From assembly GCA_963753285.1 (NCBI GenBank), contig CAVWBT010000011.1:137798-201797 (forward strand): a stretch of 64,000 bases of DNA, in the 5' to 3' direction. Both the position numbers and the translations under genes were made by a program. Positions 1 through 8,375 of this stretch are shown here, piece after piece. The notes under the pieces are model-generated. The model was given only the letters and a program-made list of their open reading frames with translations. It searched no databases and was not told the DNA's origin. How positions within the stretch are numbered: position 1 is the first letter of the stretch; every line of letters begins with the position of its first letter. Origin of the DNA: JAHEDH01 sp963753285. Lineage in GTDB: Bacteria > Actinomycetota > Acidimicrobiia > Spongiisociales > ZC4RG35.

Positions 1-1
1 G

Positions 2-1009
2 GCGATCCGGCGTGAGATGCTGCGTGACGGGCAGATCTTCTACGTCCACAACCGCGTCCAGTCCATCGATCGAACCGTGGAGAAACTGCGCCAGCTGGTG
101 CCCGATGCCCGCTATGTGACGGCCCACGGGAAGATGTCGGAAGGCCAGCTCGAGCAAGTGATGCTCGACTTCTGGAACGGCGAGTACGACGTGATGGTGG
201 CGACGACCATCATCGAGTCCGGTCTCGATCTGCCCCAGGTCAACACGCTCATCGTCGAGCGGTCCGACCTGTTGGGCCTCGGTCAGCTCTACCAGCTGCG
301 TGGCAGGGTCGGGCGGAGCAATCAACGGGCGTACGCCTACCTGTTCCATCCGACCGATCAGTCGCTGACCGAAGAGGCACATCGTCGCCTCGAGGCGATC
401 GGCGAGGCCAGCGATCTGGGATCGGGATTCGAACTGGCGATCAAAGACCTCGAGATCCGCGGGGCCGGCTCGATGCTGGGTGAGGTCCAGTCGGGCCACA
501 TCGCCGCGGTCGGGTTCGAGCTGTATGCCGAGCTGGTCGCAGAGGCGGTCGGCAAGTTGGAGGGACGCGAGATCGGCGAGGAGACCCCCGAGATCAGGAT
601 CGATCTCCCGATCGACGCCCACATCCCAGACGACTACATCCCCGAACAGCAGCTCCGCCTCGAGGCATATCGGCGGCTGGCGCTGGCGACCAGCCATGCC
701 GAGGCGGACGAAGTGGCAGCGGAATGGGCCGACCGGTACGGCGAGGTCCCCGCCGAGGCGCAGACCCTGATCGACATCGCCCGGTTGCGCGTCGAGGCGC
801 TGCGGATCGGTCTGACCGAGATCGTCAAACTTCGCAACGAGGTCCGCTTGGGTCCGGTCGATCTGTCCGACTCCCAGGAGATCCGCCTCAAGCGGATGGC
901 CCGGGGGTCGGTGTTGAACGCCAGGGAAGCAACGGTCTTCATCCCCGCACCCTCCCCGCTGCTCTCCGGCCTGTTGGAGTTCCTGGCCAAGATGTGGCCG
1001 GCGGGCTGA
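2..1009 (+). CDS. mfd: Transcription-repair coupling factor Mfd, C-terminal part (5' end outside window)
   Basis: This is the last 335 residues of Mfd, the DNA translocase that pushes stalled RNA polymerase off damaged template and recruits UvrA. The frame is open from base 2, so the gene starts upstream of the window. Visible are the second RecA-like helicase lobe with FYVHNRV, ATTIIESGLD and the arginine-finger motif QLRGRVGRS (about residues 95-102 of the fragment), then the TRCF C-terminal domain, which includes IDLPIDAHIPDDYI. It is first in the conserved actinobacterial order mfd-mazG-eno. Identification is firm; only the N-terminal UvrB-like and RNA-polymerase-binding parts are missing. 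Confidence 0.95.
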   Translation, partial: AIRREMLRDGQIFYVHNRVQSIDRTVEKLRQLVPDARYVTAHGKMSEGQLEQVMLDFWNGEYDVMVATTIIESGLDLPQVNTLIVERSDLLGLGQLYQLRGRVGRSNQRAYAYLFHPTDQSLTEEAHRRLEAIGEASDLGSGFELAIKDLEIRGAGSMLGEVQSGHIAAVGFELYAELVAEAVGKLEGREIGEETPEIRIDLPIDAHIPDDYIPEQQLRLEAYRRLALATSHAEADEVAAEWADRYGEVPAEAQTLIDIARLRVEALRIGLTEIVKLRNEVRLGPVDLSDSQEIRLKRMARGSVLNAREATVFIPAPSPLLSGLLEFLAKMWPAG

Positions 1010-1020
1010 CGCCCTCCGCC

Positions 1021-1083
1021 GTACGTCTCACGTCAATTGCCGTCATCTGTCATCTGTCATCTGTCATCTGTCATCTGTCATCT
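1021..1083. repeat. Heptad-phased tandem repeat (GTCATCT)6
   Basis: Six perfect head-to-tail copies of the 7-mer GTCATCT lie at 1042-1083. They are preceded in the same 7-base phase by GTACGTC, TCACGTC and AATTGCC (1021-1041). The array fills the gap between mfd and the next gene and stops 35 bases before a TACGAT -10-like box. It belongs to the family of 7-base-period intergenic arrays seen elsewhere in this window. Confidence 0.9.
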
Positions 1084-1118
1084 TGTCTCCCGATTGTCTC
1101 GCACGTGTGAGGGGACAG

Positions 1119-1124
1119 TACGAT
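1119..1124 (+). promoter_or_regulatory. Putative -10 box TACGAT for the PPIase lipoprotein
   Basis: TACGAT fits the TAnnnT pattern found before many genes here. It sits 34 bases before the TTG start at 1159, so this transcript would have a short leader. No clear -35 is visible because the heptad array lies just upstream. Confidence 0.4.
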
Positions 1125-1158
1125 GGCGGTTGCACCCCGAGTCTCCTGAGGTTTTCCC

Positions 1159-2076
1159 TTGCGTTCCCGAATCTTCCTTCTCCTCGCTGCTGCGGCGCTC
1201 GTTCTGACTGCGTGCGGTGGTGGCAACCAGGTCGTCGCCACGGTCGCCGACGGCGACCTCTACTCGTTCGAGATCGACGAACAGATGGTCGAAGAGTTGT
1301 CTTCGACGACCGGCGCCGTCGACAAGACCCAGTTCGCCCAGGACCTGACCAACACGATCGTCGAACTCATCGTCATCGCCCGCGCCGAATCGGACTTCGA
1401 CATCACGTTCACGGACGAGCAGGTCGATGAGCGCACCGAAGAGCTGTCTACGGAGTTCGCCGCAGAGATCGAGGCGAATGGGTTCACCGACGAGCGTGTT
1501 CGCCGGGTCGCCCACCAGCAGATGGTCGCCGACGCCGTGCAGCAGGTCCTGATCGATGAGGAGGGTCCGGTCACCGACGAGGAGATCGACGCCTTCGTCA
1601 ACGAGACGATCCGGGGTCAGACCGAGGTCTGTGCGTCCCACATCCTGCTCGACACCGAGGAGGACGCCCAGGCAGCGCTCGAGCGCGTGCAGGCGGGCGA
1701 GGACTTCGCCGAGGTGGCAGGGGACGTCTCGACCGGGCCGTCCGGTCCCGACGGCGGCGACCTCGGCTGTGCTCTGCTGGGCAACTACGTCGCAGAGTTC
1801 GCCCAAGGTGCATTCGAGGCCGAGGTCGGCGTCCCCACCGAGCCCGTCCAGTCATCGTTCGGCTGGCACATCATCCTCGTCGCCGAGCGGACCGATCCCG
1901 ATGTCGACCTCGACGTCGTGCGCGAGAACGCCGCCACCGTGCTGTCCGCCCAAGACGGACAGAACCTGGTGCAGGAGTGGCTCCTTGCCGCCGTGTCCGA
2001 GGCCGACGTCACGGTCGAGCCCGAGTACGGCGACTGGGTCTCGACTCCGGTTCCACAGGTGACACCTCCGGCATGA
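1159..2076 (+). CDS. Peptidyl-prolyl cis-trans isomerase (PpiC/SurA-type) lipoprotein
   Basis: A 305-residue exported foldase. A lipoprotein signal with lipobox LTAC (Cys19) is followed by an acidic SurA-like N-terminal region and a parvulin rotamase domain at about residues 155-243 (VCASHILLD to FGWHIILVAER). It should act outside the membrane on proline bonds of secreted proteins. The start is TTG at 1159, with CCTGAGG about 8 bases upstream. Its stop overlaps the mazG start (ATGA), so the two are probably co-translated. In mycobacteria a different lipoprotein gene lies near mazG; the parvulin here is a local variation. Family assignment is confident, substrates unknown. Confidence 0.88.
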   Translation: MRSRIFLLLAAAALVLTACGGGNQVVATVADGDLYSFEIDEQMVEELSSTTGAVDKTQFAQDLTNTIVELIVIARAESDFDITFTDEQVDERTEELSTEFAAEIEANGFTDERVRRVAHQQMVADAVQQVLIDEEGPVTDEEIDAFVNETIRGQTEVCASHILLDTEEDAQAALERVQAGEDFAEVAGDVSTGPSGPDGGDLGCALLGNYVAEFAQGAFEAEVGVPTEPVQSSFGWHIILVAERTDPDVDLDVVRENAATVLSAQDGQNLVQEWLLAAVSEADVTVEPEYGDWVSTPVPQVTPPA

Positions 2077-3485
2077 TCGACATCGTCGGACTCGGCCCGG
2101 GCGATCTGAACCGGGTCCCTGCGCCGACGCTGCAGCTGCTCCTGGACCCGGAGCGGACGGTGATCGGCAGGACGGTCGACCATCCCGCGTCGGTCGAGCT
2201 CGCCCGACGTCGATCGGTGATCTTCTGCGACGATCTCTACGAGGCGTCCATGTCCTTTGACGACGTCTACGAGTCGATCGCCGAGCGGGTCGTGCGCGCC
2301 GCCGACCGCGGGGCCGTGATCTACGCGGTTCCCGGGTCGCCTTCGGTCGGTGAGCTCGCCGTTGGCAAGATTCTCGCTCGTGCTGTCGCCACCGTCCATC
2401 CCGCCGAGTCGTTCCTCGATCTGCTGTTCCGCACCGTCGGGGTCGACCCCCTCGCGGACGGCTTCCAGCTCCTCAACGCGCACGATCTGCCGCCGGTCCT
2501 CTCGTTCTCGACGCCGACCGCGATCGGTCACGTCGACGACCCGGCCGTGTTGGCAGACCTGGCTGCACTCATCGATCGAACCGCCCACGATGGACTCGAG
2601 ATCACCGTGCTGTCCGGGATCGGCGCCTCCGACGAGGAGATCTGGACCGGCCCCGCGGCACAAGCGCCCGCCCACCTCGCCGGCGTCCGAACGTCGGTGT
2701 TCGTACCCGCCCATCCCAACGGGCTGGTCGGAGTGGTGGACATGATGCGCCGGCTCCGCAACGAGTGCCCGTGGGACCGCAAACAGACCCACGAGAGCCT
2801 GATCCGCTACCTGGTCGAGGAGACCTACGAGCTGATCGAGGCGCTCAACTATCTGATCGTGGGAGACGCCGAGGATCTCGGTGCATACGCCGAGGTCGAG
2901 GAGGAACTCGGCGACGTGCTGCTTCAAGTGCTCTTCCACTCCGTGATCGCCGAAGACCAGGGCGCGTTCGGGATCGCCGATGTCGCCCACACCCTCAGGA
3001 CGAAGATGGTCAGGCGCCACCCGCACGTGTTCGGCGACATCGACGCAGCCGACGCCGAGACGGTCAAACGCAACTGGGACGAGATCAAGGCAGTGGAGAA
3101 GGGTGGTGCTCCCCAGTCCCTGCTCGAGGGGATCGCCGCCATGCCCGGGCTGTCGCGTTCGATGGAACTCGGGCGACGCGCGGCCAAGGTCGGGTTCGAC
3201 TGGCCGGACCTCGGCGGCGTGCGGGCCGCAGTCACTCAGGAGCTCGCCGAACTCGACGGTGCCATCACCGAGGACGACAGGAGGCACGAACTCGGAGACG
3301 TCCTGTTTTCGATCGTCAATCTGGCACGACACCTAGACATCGATCCAGAGGCGGCACTGCAGGCATCGGCGTCGCGTTTCGAAAACCGGTTCCGTCGGAT
3401 GGAACGCGCTGCCGACCTCGCCGAGCTCGATCTCGACGCCATGAACGCCCTGTGGCACGAGGCGAAAGGCCCTGCCGGGGACTGA
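2073..3485 (+). CDS. mazG: MazG nucleoside triphosphate pyrophosphohydrolase with N-terminal YabN-like methylase-fold domain
   Basis: This 470-residue fusion protein starts at ATG 2073, overlapping the previous stop. Residues 1 to about 215 have the tetrapyrrole-methylase fold seen in Bacillus YabN (IVGLGPGD at the start, YAVPGSP near residue 87). From about 225 follows MazG, with CPWDRKQTHESL near residue 231, the metal-binding VEETYELIEAL and EEELGDVLLQV. MazG hydrolyses NTPs to NMPs and pyrophosphate and helps clear aberrant nucleotides. The role of the methylase-like half is not known from sequence. Its position between mfd and eno matches the actinobacterial order. Confidence 0.93.
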   Translation: MIDIVGLGPGDLNRVPAPTLQLLLDPERTVIGRTVDHPASVELARRRSVIFCDDLYEASMSFDDVYESIAERVVRAADRGAVIYAVPGSPSVGELAVGKILARAVATVHPAESFLDLLFRTVGVDPLADGFQLLNAHDLPPVLSFSTPTAIGHVDDPAVLADLAALIDRTAHDGLEITVLSGIGASDEEIWTGPAAQAPAHLAGVRTSVFVPAHPNGLVGVVDMMRRLRNECPWDRKQTHESLIRYLVEETYELIEALNYLIVGDAEDLGAYAEVEEELGDVLLQVLFHSVIAEDQGAFGIADVAHTLRTKMVRRHPHVFGDIDAADAETVKRNWDEIKAVEKGGAPQSLLEGIAAMPGLSRSMELGRRAAKVGFDWPDLGGVRAAVTQELAELDGAITEDDRRHELGDVLFSIVNLARHLDIDPEAALQASASRFENRFRRMERAADLAELDLDAMNALWHEAKGPAGD

Positions 3486-3518
3486 CCGAGGTCCACCTGA
3501 TCCGGCCGCTCGTGCTGC

Positions 3519-3524
3519 TAGTTT
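3519..3524 (+). promoter_or_regulatory. Putative -10 box TAGTTT for eno
   Basis: TAGTTT lies 28 bases before the eno ATG. A purine-rich AGAAGGGA (3540-3547) between box and start gives a normal Shine-Dalgarno, so this would be a leadered transcript. Confidence 0.4.
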
Positions 3525-3552
3525 CAGGGGGTCACAACGAGAAGGGATCGAA

Positions 3553-4829
3553 ATGTCCACCAAGATCGTCGACATTCGAGCCCGTGAGATCCTCGACAGC
3601 CGTGGGAACCCCACCGTTGAGGCCGATGTCCACCTCGCTGGCGGGGCATTCGGTCGGGCGGCGGTTCCGAGCGGGGCGTCGACAGGGGCGCTCGAAGCGA
3701 TCGAGCTTCGGGACGGCGGAGACCGCTTTGGCGGCAAAGGGGTTTCGCAGGCCGTCGACAACGTTCGCAACACGATCACCCCGCGGCTGCTCGGCATCGA
3801 CGCCACCCGTCAGGAGCAGATCGACCAGATCATGCTCGACCTCGACGGCACCCCCAACAAGGCGAACCTCGGTGCGAACGCCATCCTCGCCGTGTCGCTC
3901 GCAAACGCACGCGCGGCAGCCGCCGGTACCGGCCTGCCGCTGTATCGATACCTCGGGGGACCGGCCGCAAGAACGCTCCCTGTGCCCTGCCTGAACGTCC
4001 TCAACGGTGGCGCCCATGCCGCCAACTCCGTCGACATCCAGGAGTTCATGCTCGTCCCCGGTGGGTTCGCCTCGTTCCGCGAGGCCTTCACCGCCGGCGT
4101 CGAGGTCTATCACGCGCTCAAGAAGGTGCTGGCGGGCCGGGGCTCGCGACGAACGTCGGTGACGAAGGTGGATTCGCTCCGAACCTCCCAACCAACCGGG
4201 CGGCGCTCGAGCTGCTGTTCGAGGCGATCGAGACCGCCGGCTACAAGCCAGGCGAAGAGGTCGCCCTGGCGCTCGACGTTGCCGCATCGGAGATCTACCG
4301 CGAGGGCAGCTATCAGCTCGAGGGTCGAGAATTGTCGTCTGAGGAGATGGTTGCGTTCCTCGCCGAGTTGATCGACGAGTTCCCGCTGGTCTCCGTCGAG
4401 GACGGGATGGACGAAGGCGACTGGACCGGATGGGTTCGACTCACCGAAGAGGTCGGATTGCGGACCCAGTTGGTCGGGGACGATCTGTTCGTGACGAACG
4501 AGGAGATCCTTCGCCGCGGTATCGCAGAGAAGGCGGCCAACGCCATCCTCATCAAGGTCAACCAGATCGGGTCGCTCTCCGAGACCCTGCACACGATGCA
4601 GACGGCCGAAGGCGCCAGCTTCGGGCGGATGGTGAGCCACCGGTCGGGTGAGACCGAGGACTCGTTCATCGCGCACCTCGCCGTGGCCACGAACGCCGGA
4701 CAGATCAAGACGGGCGCACCGGCCCGGGGTGAGCGCACCGCCAAGTACAACCAGCTGCTGCGCATCGAGGAGGCGCTCGGCGACTCGGCTCGATACGCCG
4801 GATGGGCCCCGTTCCGGAGACAGAAGTGA
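3553..4829 (+). CDS. eno: Enolase, reading frame broken by an apparent one-base deletion near 4140
   Basis: Enolase interconverts 2-phosphoglycerate and phosphoenolpyruvate in glycolysis. The N-terminal half reads from ATG 3553 (ILDSRGNPTVE, VPSGASTG, LNVLNGGAHAANSVD) up to LKKVLAGRG. The rest (NVGDEGGFAPN region, SVEDGMDEGDW, VGDDLFVTN, ILIKVNQIGS, SHRSGETEDSFIAHLAV) continues to the stop at 4829 in the next frame. The switch falls in the run CGGGGCTC at about 4138-4145, where one base is missing relative to a normal enolase. All catalytic motifs are otherwise intact and the enzyme is normally essential, so a sequencing or assembly error at the G run is likelier than a dead gene. Confidence 0.93.
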
Positions 4830-5215
4830 TCTCGGTTCGCCGGCCTGCGGTCATGCTCGTGGTGGTCGCGGCCGCGGTCGTCTTGTTGGCCATCGCCACC
4901 AACGTGGTTCCGTTCCGTCAGGTCGTCGACCAGCGGACCGAGATCGGCGAGGCGAGAGACCACCTGGCGGCGCTCGTCGCAGAGAACGCAACTCTCACCC
5001 AACAGGTCGCGGCGCTCGAGACACCGATCGAGGTCGAGCGGATCGCGCGGGAGAAGCTCGGATACGTGCGACCGGGCGAAACCGCATACGTCGTGATCGC
5101 GCCCGAGGTCCCGGCCGAGATCGTTGCCGCTCCGGAGGAACCCGCCACTGCGGAGCCGTCATTCCTGGCGAAACTGTGGGCGTACGTGACCGGAGCAGAC
5201 CTGGTCTCGGGGTGA
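4826..5215 (+). CDS. FtsB/DivIC-type septum formation initiator
   Basis: A 129-residue single-pass division protein. A membrane helix at about residues 7-27 (VMLVVVAAAVVLLAIATN) is followed by a heptad coiled coil (about 35-70) and the conserved KLGYVRPGETAYVV. Proteins of this family bridge FtsL and FtsQ in the divisome. GTG 4826 is chosen as start because GGAGA lies five bases upstream and it overlaps the eno stop (GTGA); ATG 4802 is the alternative. It sits exactly between eno and DUF501, as in mycobacteria. The C-terminal tail is rich in Ala, Pro and Glu. Confidence 0.87.
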   Translation: MISVRRPAVMLVVVAAAVVLLAIATNVVPFRQVVDQRTEIGEARDHLAALVAENATLTQQVAALETPIEVERIAREKLGYVRPGETAYVVIAPEVPAEIVAAPEEPATAEPSFLAKLWAYVTGADLVSG

Positions 5216-5724
5216 CCGACTCCGACGTGATGCGGGCGCAGATCGGTCGACCGCTCCGCGGGGATCCCACGGTCGCCGCCCGATGTCATCTCGGCCTCCC
5301 CACCGTCGCCGCAGTTGCCCCGATCCTCGAGGACGGCACGCCGTTCCCGACGCGCTTCTGGCTGACGTGTCCGTTGGCTGCGAAACGGATCGGCCGGCTC
5401 GAGTCGATCGGCGGCGTCAGGCGGATGGAAGCCAAACGCCGGTCGGACCCGGAGTTCGAGGCTGCGCTCACCGAGGCGCACCGCCGGTATGGTGCTCAAC
5501 GTGACCTGCTCATCCCTGCGGACCACGAAGGCCCGGCTCCCAGCGGCGGAGTGGCTGGGCTCACGCAGGGGATCAAATGCCTGCACGCCCACTACGCCGA
5601 CACCGCCGCCGGCAACGACAATCCGGTGGGCGCAGTAGTGGCGGCCTGGATCGAGCCGCTGAACTGCCAGACTCCGTGTGTCGTCGATGGCTCACGGAAC
5701 CCGCTGTGGGAGGAACCCGAGTGA
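5212..5724 (+). CDS. DUF501 family protein
   Basis: A 170-residue protein of the DUF501 family, whose function is not established. The family is recognisable from the N-terminal IGRPLRG, the central PFPTRFWLTCPLA, and the C-terminal GIKCLHAHYA with nearby Cys and His residues (CLHAHYAD, LNCQTPC) that could bind metal. The GTG start at 5212 overlaps the ftsB-like stop, and its own stop overlaps the ppx start, so the four genes eno-ftsB-DUF501-ppx form one translationally coupled unit. Confidence 0.88.
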   Translation: MTDSDVMRAQIGRPLRGDPTVAARCHLGLPTVAAVAPILEDGTPFPTRFWLTCPLAAKRIGRLESIGGVRRMEAKRRSDPEFEAALTEAHRRYGAQRDLLIPADHEGPAPSGGVAGLTQGIKCLHAHYADTAAGNDNPVGAVVAAWIEPLNCQTPCVVDGSRNPLWEEPE

Positions 5725-6587
5725 ACCGGGCAGGCGTGGATATCGGGACCAACACGATGCGGCTGCTGATCACCGACCACGAGGGCGCGACGCTGGAGCG
5801 GCAGGTGGAGATCACCGGCCTCGGGACAGGCCTGGACGCCACCGGATCACTTGCCGAGGACGCAGTCGACCGCACCCTGGAGGTCCTGTCGACGTTCGGC
5901 CGGACGATCGCCGATCACGACTGCGGCCAGGTGCGCGTCGTTGCCACCGCGGCCAGCCGTGATGCATCCAACGGTGACGAGTTCATCGCCAGGGCGACAG
6001 ACGCGCTCGGGCATCGCCCCGAAGTGATCGGAGGGCCCGAGGAGGCGCGTCTCGCCTACGCCGGTGCCATGGCAGCACTCGATCCACCACCGGGAGTGAC
6101 CCCGGTGGTCGTCGACATCGGCGGCGGCAGCACCGAGTTCGTCGACGTCGCGAACGCCGTCTCCAGCCGGATCGGCTCGGTACGCATCAGCGACCGGATG
6201 CTGACCGAGCGGCCGGTGGGCTTCGGCAGGCTCGTCGACACCTCCCGGGCGATCGAGGCCGCACTCGAGGCGCATCCGGAGCCCGGTGTGCGGTATTGGA
6301 TGGTCGGAGTGGCCGGTACCTGGACCAGCATCGCCGGCCTGTTGCGGGGTGAGTACGTCGTCGGCGAGATGCACGGCTCGGTGGTGAGCAGACTCGAGCT
6401 CGATCGGCTGGTCATCACGCTCGCAGCCACCGGCTTCGACGCCACGGCGGAGCTGCCCGGCCTCCATCCGAAGCGGGCACGTGTGATCCTGGGTGGCGCG
6501 ATGATCGCTCGGGAGGCGATGCGCCGCTTCGACGTACAGGAGGTCACCGTCTCCGAGTCCGACCTCCTCGACGCCCTGGTCCTGTAG
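5721..6587 (+). CDS. ppx: Ppx/GppA family exopolyphosphatase or pppGpp phosphatase
   Basis: A 288-residue member of the sugar kinase/Hsp70/actin superfamily. It has the phosphate-1 motif VDIGTNTMRLL at the N-terminus, VVATAASRDASN, and phosphate-2 VVDIGGGSTEF near residue 130. Only the two-lobed core is present, as in the short actinobacterial Ppx1/Ppx2; the longer E. coli enzymes have extra C-terminal domains. It should hydrolyse polyphosphate and/or pppGpp. The GTG start at 5721 is inferred from the GTGA overlap with DUF501. Together with the PPK2 gene at 59 kb, it points to active polyphosphate metabolism. Confidence 0.92.
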   Translation: MNRAGVDIGTNTMRLLITDHEGATLERQVEITGLGTGLDATGSLAEDAVDRTLEVLSTFGRTIADHDCGQVRVVATAASRDASNGDEFIARATDALGHRPEVIGGPEEARLAYAGAMAALDPPPGVTPVVVDIGGGSTEFVDVANAVSSRIGSVRISDRMLTERPVGFGRLVDTSRAIEAALEAHPEPGVRYWMVGVAGTWTSIAGLLRGEYVVGEMHGSVVSRLELDRLVITLAATGFDATAELPGLHPKRARVILGGAMIAREAMRRFDVQEVTVSESDLLDALVL

Positions 6588-6657
6588 TCCGAACCCAGGG
6601 TTGCTGACGACACCTGGTGTCGATCTCAGGTCAAGGTTCGATGTGGGGGACGGGAGT

Positions 6658-6663
6658 TACGCT
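6658..6663 (+). promoter_or_regulatory. Putative -10 box TACGCT for tRNA-Leu
   Basis: TACGCT, the same hexamer used before several protein genes here, lies 11 bases upstream of the tRNA 5' end. That distance leaves room for a short 5' leader. Confidence 0.5.
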
Positions 6664-6674
6664 GACGGAACCCG

Positions 6675-6757
6675 GCCCGGGTGGCGCAACAGGTCGACGC
6701 ACTCGTCTTAAACACGAGGGCCGCAAGGCAGTGTGGGTTCGAATCCCACCCCGGGCA
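6675..6757 (+). tRNA. tRNA-Leu (anticodon UAA)
   Basis: Acceptor arms GCCCGGG (6675-6681) and CCCGGGC (6750-6756) pair perfectly. The anticodon stem CTCGT/ACGAG encloses the loop CTTAAAC, giving anticodon TAA, which reads UUA. A long variable arm and the T arm GTGGG-TTCGAAT-CCCAC follow, as expected of a class II tRNA. The 3' CCA is not encoded (the DNA reads ACCG), so CCA must be added after transcription. Confidence 0.95.
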
Positions 6758-6840
6758 CCGCAGGATGCATGACATGCGTGGCTGTCGGCGAGGGTCGACA
6801 GCAGTGAGGATGGGTTTATCGCCGAGATGAAGACGTAGAA

Positions 6841-6865
6841 GAGGCGGGCCGTGAAGGCCCGCCTC
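6841..6865. terminator. Bidirectional hairpin terminator between tRNA-Leu and amt
   Basis: Arms GAGGCGGGCC and GGCCCGCCTC form a perfect 10-bp stem with loop GTGAA. The downstream side reads TCGCTTTCC on the plus strand; on the minus strand it is followed by TTCTACGTCTTC. It can end both the tRNA transcript and the convergent amt transcript. Confidence 0.75.
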
Positions 6866-6888
6866 TCGCTTTCCTGAGTTGTCTACGT

Positions 6889-8220
6889 TCAGGAGATGGG
6901 GTCGAGCTGCTCAGGCGAAGCGATCTGCTCCATGAACTCGGGGTAGGCGGAAGCTCCGTGCTCCACCCGGTCGAGTCCCGCGAGCTCTTCCTCGGCCGTG
7001 ACCCGGAGGCCGACCGTGGCGTGGATCACCCGGAAGACGATGCTCGAGGTGACGAATACCCATGCGATGATCGCCACGACGCCGATCGCCTGGTATCCGA
7101 GCTGCTCGATGCCGCCGCCGGTGAGGAGGCCGATGTCGGTTCCGAAGATCCCGACGGCGAGGACGCCCCAGATACCGCAGAGTCCGTGCACGGCGATGGC
7201 GCCGACCGGGTCGTCGATGCCGGCCCGTTCGATCGCCTGGATGCCGTACACGATGATGGCGCCGGCGATGAGGCCCACGACGATGGCCCAGCCGTTGGCG
7301 ATGACATCAGGACCTGCGGTGATGCCGACCAGGCCACCGAGAGCACCATTGAGCGTCATCCCCGGATCGGGCTTGCCGAATCCCTTGTTGTTCCAGGAGA
7401 TGAACATCGCGCCGAGCGCACCGGCCGACGCCGAGAGGGTCGTGGTCACCGCGACCGATGCGAAGTCGGCGCCGACCGCTTGGAGCGTCGAGCCGGCGTT
7501 GAAGCCGTACCAACCGAACCACAGGATGAACACACCGAGGGAGCCCATCAGAAGCGAGTGGCCCGGAATCGTCTGAGGCTTGCCGTTCTCGTCGTACTTC
7601 CCGATGCGGGGACCGATCACGAGGACGCCTGCGAGCGCAGCGACTCCACCGGTGAGGTGAACGAGGCCGGACCCGGCAAAGTCGAGGAACCCGAGGTCGC
7701 TCAGCCATCCGTCGCCGCTCCACTGCCAGTGGGTGACGATCGGATAGATGATGCCCGTGATGAACGGGGTGTAGAGGAGGTACGAGCTGAACTTGGTCCG
7801 CTCGGCCATGGCTCCGGACACGATCGTCGCAGCGGTTGCTGCGAACACGACCTGGAAGAACCATTCGACCGACCTGTCTGGGTTCGAGAAGAACCACTCA
7901 CCGGTGGCGAAGAAGCCTCCGACCGAGGTACCTCCGTAGGCGAGGGCGAATCCGATGGCCCAGTAGGCGATCGAACCGACCGCGAAGTCCATGAAGTTCT
8001 TCATGACGATGTTGGCCGTGTTCTTTGCCCGGGTGAAGCCGGCCTCGACGAGCGCGAAGCCCGGCTGCATGAACATGACGAGGATTGCGGCGACGACGAC
8101 CCAGACGTTGTCGACTGCCGTTGCCACCTCCTCGATTTCCTGTGCCATCGCCGTACCCGCGAGCGGGCCGAACAACGCGAGGGCGGACAGACCGCTCAGC
8201 GCCAGCAATCGCTTCCGCAT
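6889..8220 (-). CDS. amt: Ammonium transporter (Amt family)
   Basis: A 443-residue membrane channel for ammonium/ammonia. A cleavable signal peptide (to about residue 26, GTAMAQE) precedes about 11 membrane helices. Family marks are FMQPGFALVEAGFTRAKN at the first helix, and the two pore histidines in LVHLTGG and AVHGLCGIWG. ATG 8220 has GGAGG five bases upstream. No GlnK gene lies next to it, unlike many amt operons. The upstream region holds two tandem 11-bp repeats, each with a GAAAC box (8311-8332), a plausible site for nitrogen control. Confidence 0.95.
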   Translation of the reverse strand: MRKRLLALSGLSALALFGPLAGTAMAQEIEEVATAVDNVWVVVAAILVMFMQPGFALVEAGFTRAKNTANIVMKNFMDFAVGSIAYWAIGFALAYGGTSVGGFFATGEWFFSNPDRSVEWFFQVVFAATAATIVSGAMAERTKFSSYLLYTPFITGIIYPIVTHWQWSGDGWLSDLGFLDFAGSGLVHLTGGVAALAGVLVIGPRIGKYDENGKPQTIPGHSLLMGSLGVFILWFGWYGFNAGSTLQAVGADFASVAVTTTLSASAGALGAMFISWNNKGFGKPDPGMTLNGALGGLVGITAGPDVIANGWAIVVGLIAGAIIVYGIQAIERAGIDDPVGAIAVHGLCGIWGVLAVGIFGTDIGLLTGGGIEQLGYQAIGVVAIIAWVFVTSSIVFRVIHATVGLRVTAEEELAGLDRVEHGASAYPEFMEQIASPEQLDPIS

Positions 8221-8310
8221 GTGTGCCTCCGTTACTAGTTGGGGAGACGTGAACGTATGCGTGGGGTTTTTCGGCGACGTGTACCGAACGTTGCCGGGTG
8301 CACACGGTTC

Positions 8311-8332
8311 TGTTTCGATCGTGTTTCGATCG
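8311..8332 (-). promoter_or_regulatory. Tandem 11-bp direct repeat, possible GlnR-type operator for amt
   Basis: TGTTTCGATCG occurs twice with no gap (8311-8321 and 8322-8332). On the amt strand this gives two GAAAC boxes whose starts are 11 bases apart. Actinobacterial GlnR sites contain GAAAC and GTnAC boxes with 11-base repeat spacing. The repeat lies about 90-110 bases upstream of the amt start. Sequence repetition is certain; the regulator is inference. Confidence 0.4.
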
Positions 8333-8375
8333 GCGGGATGTGCCGATGCGGGCGACGGCTGGAAGAATGACGACG

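Noticed and set aside
1785..3332. A 515-codon minus-strand frame opposite mazG
   Set aside because: Antisense shadow of a confident gene with no recognisable motif.
6958..8238. A 426-codon plus-strand frame opposite amt
   Set aside because: Composition is dominated by Asp, Glu, Arg and His, typical of the complement of a membrane-protein gene; amt is certain.
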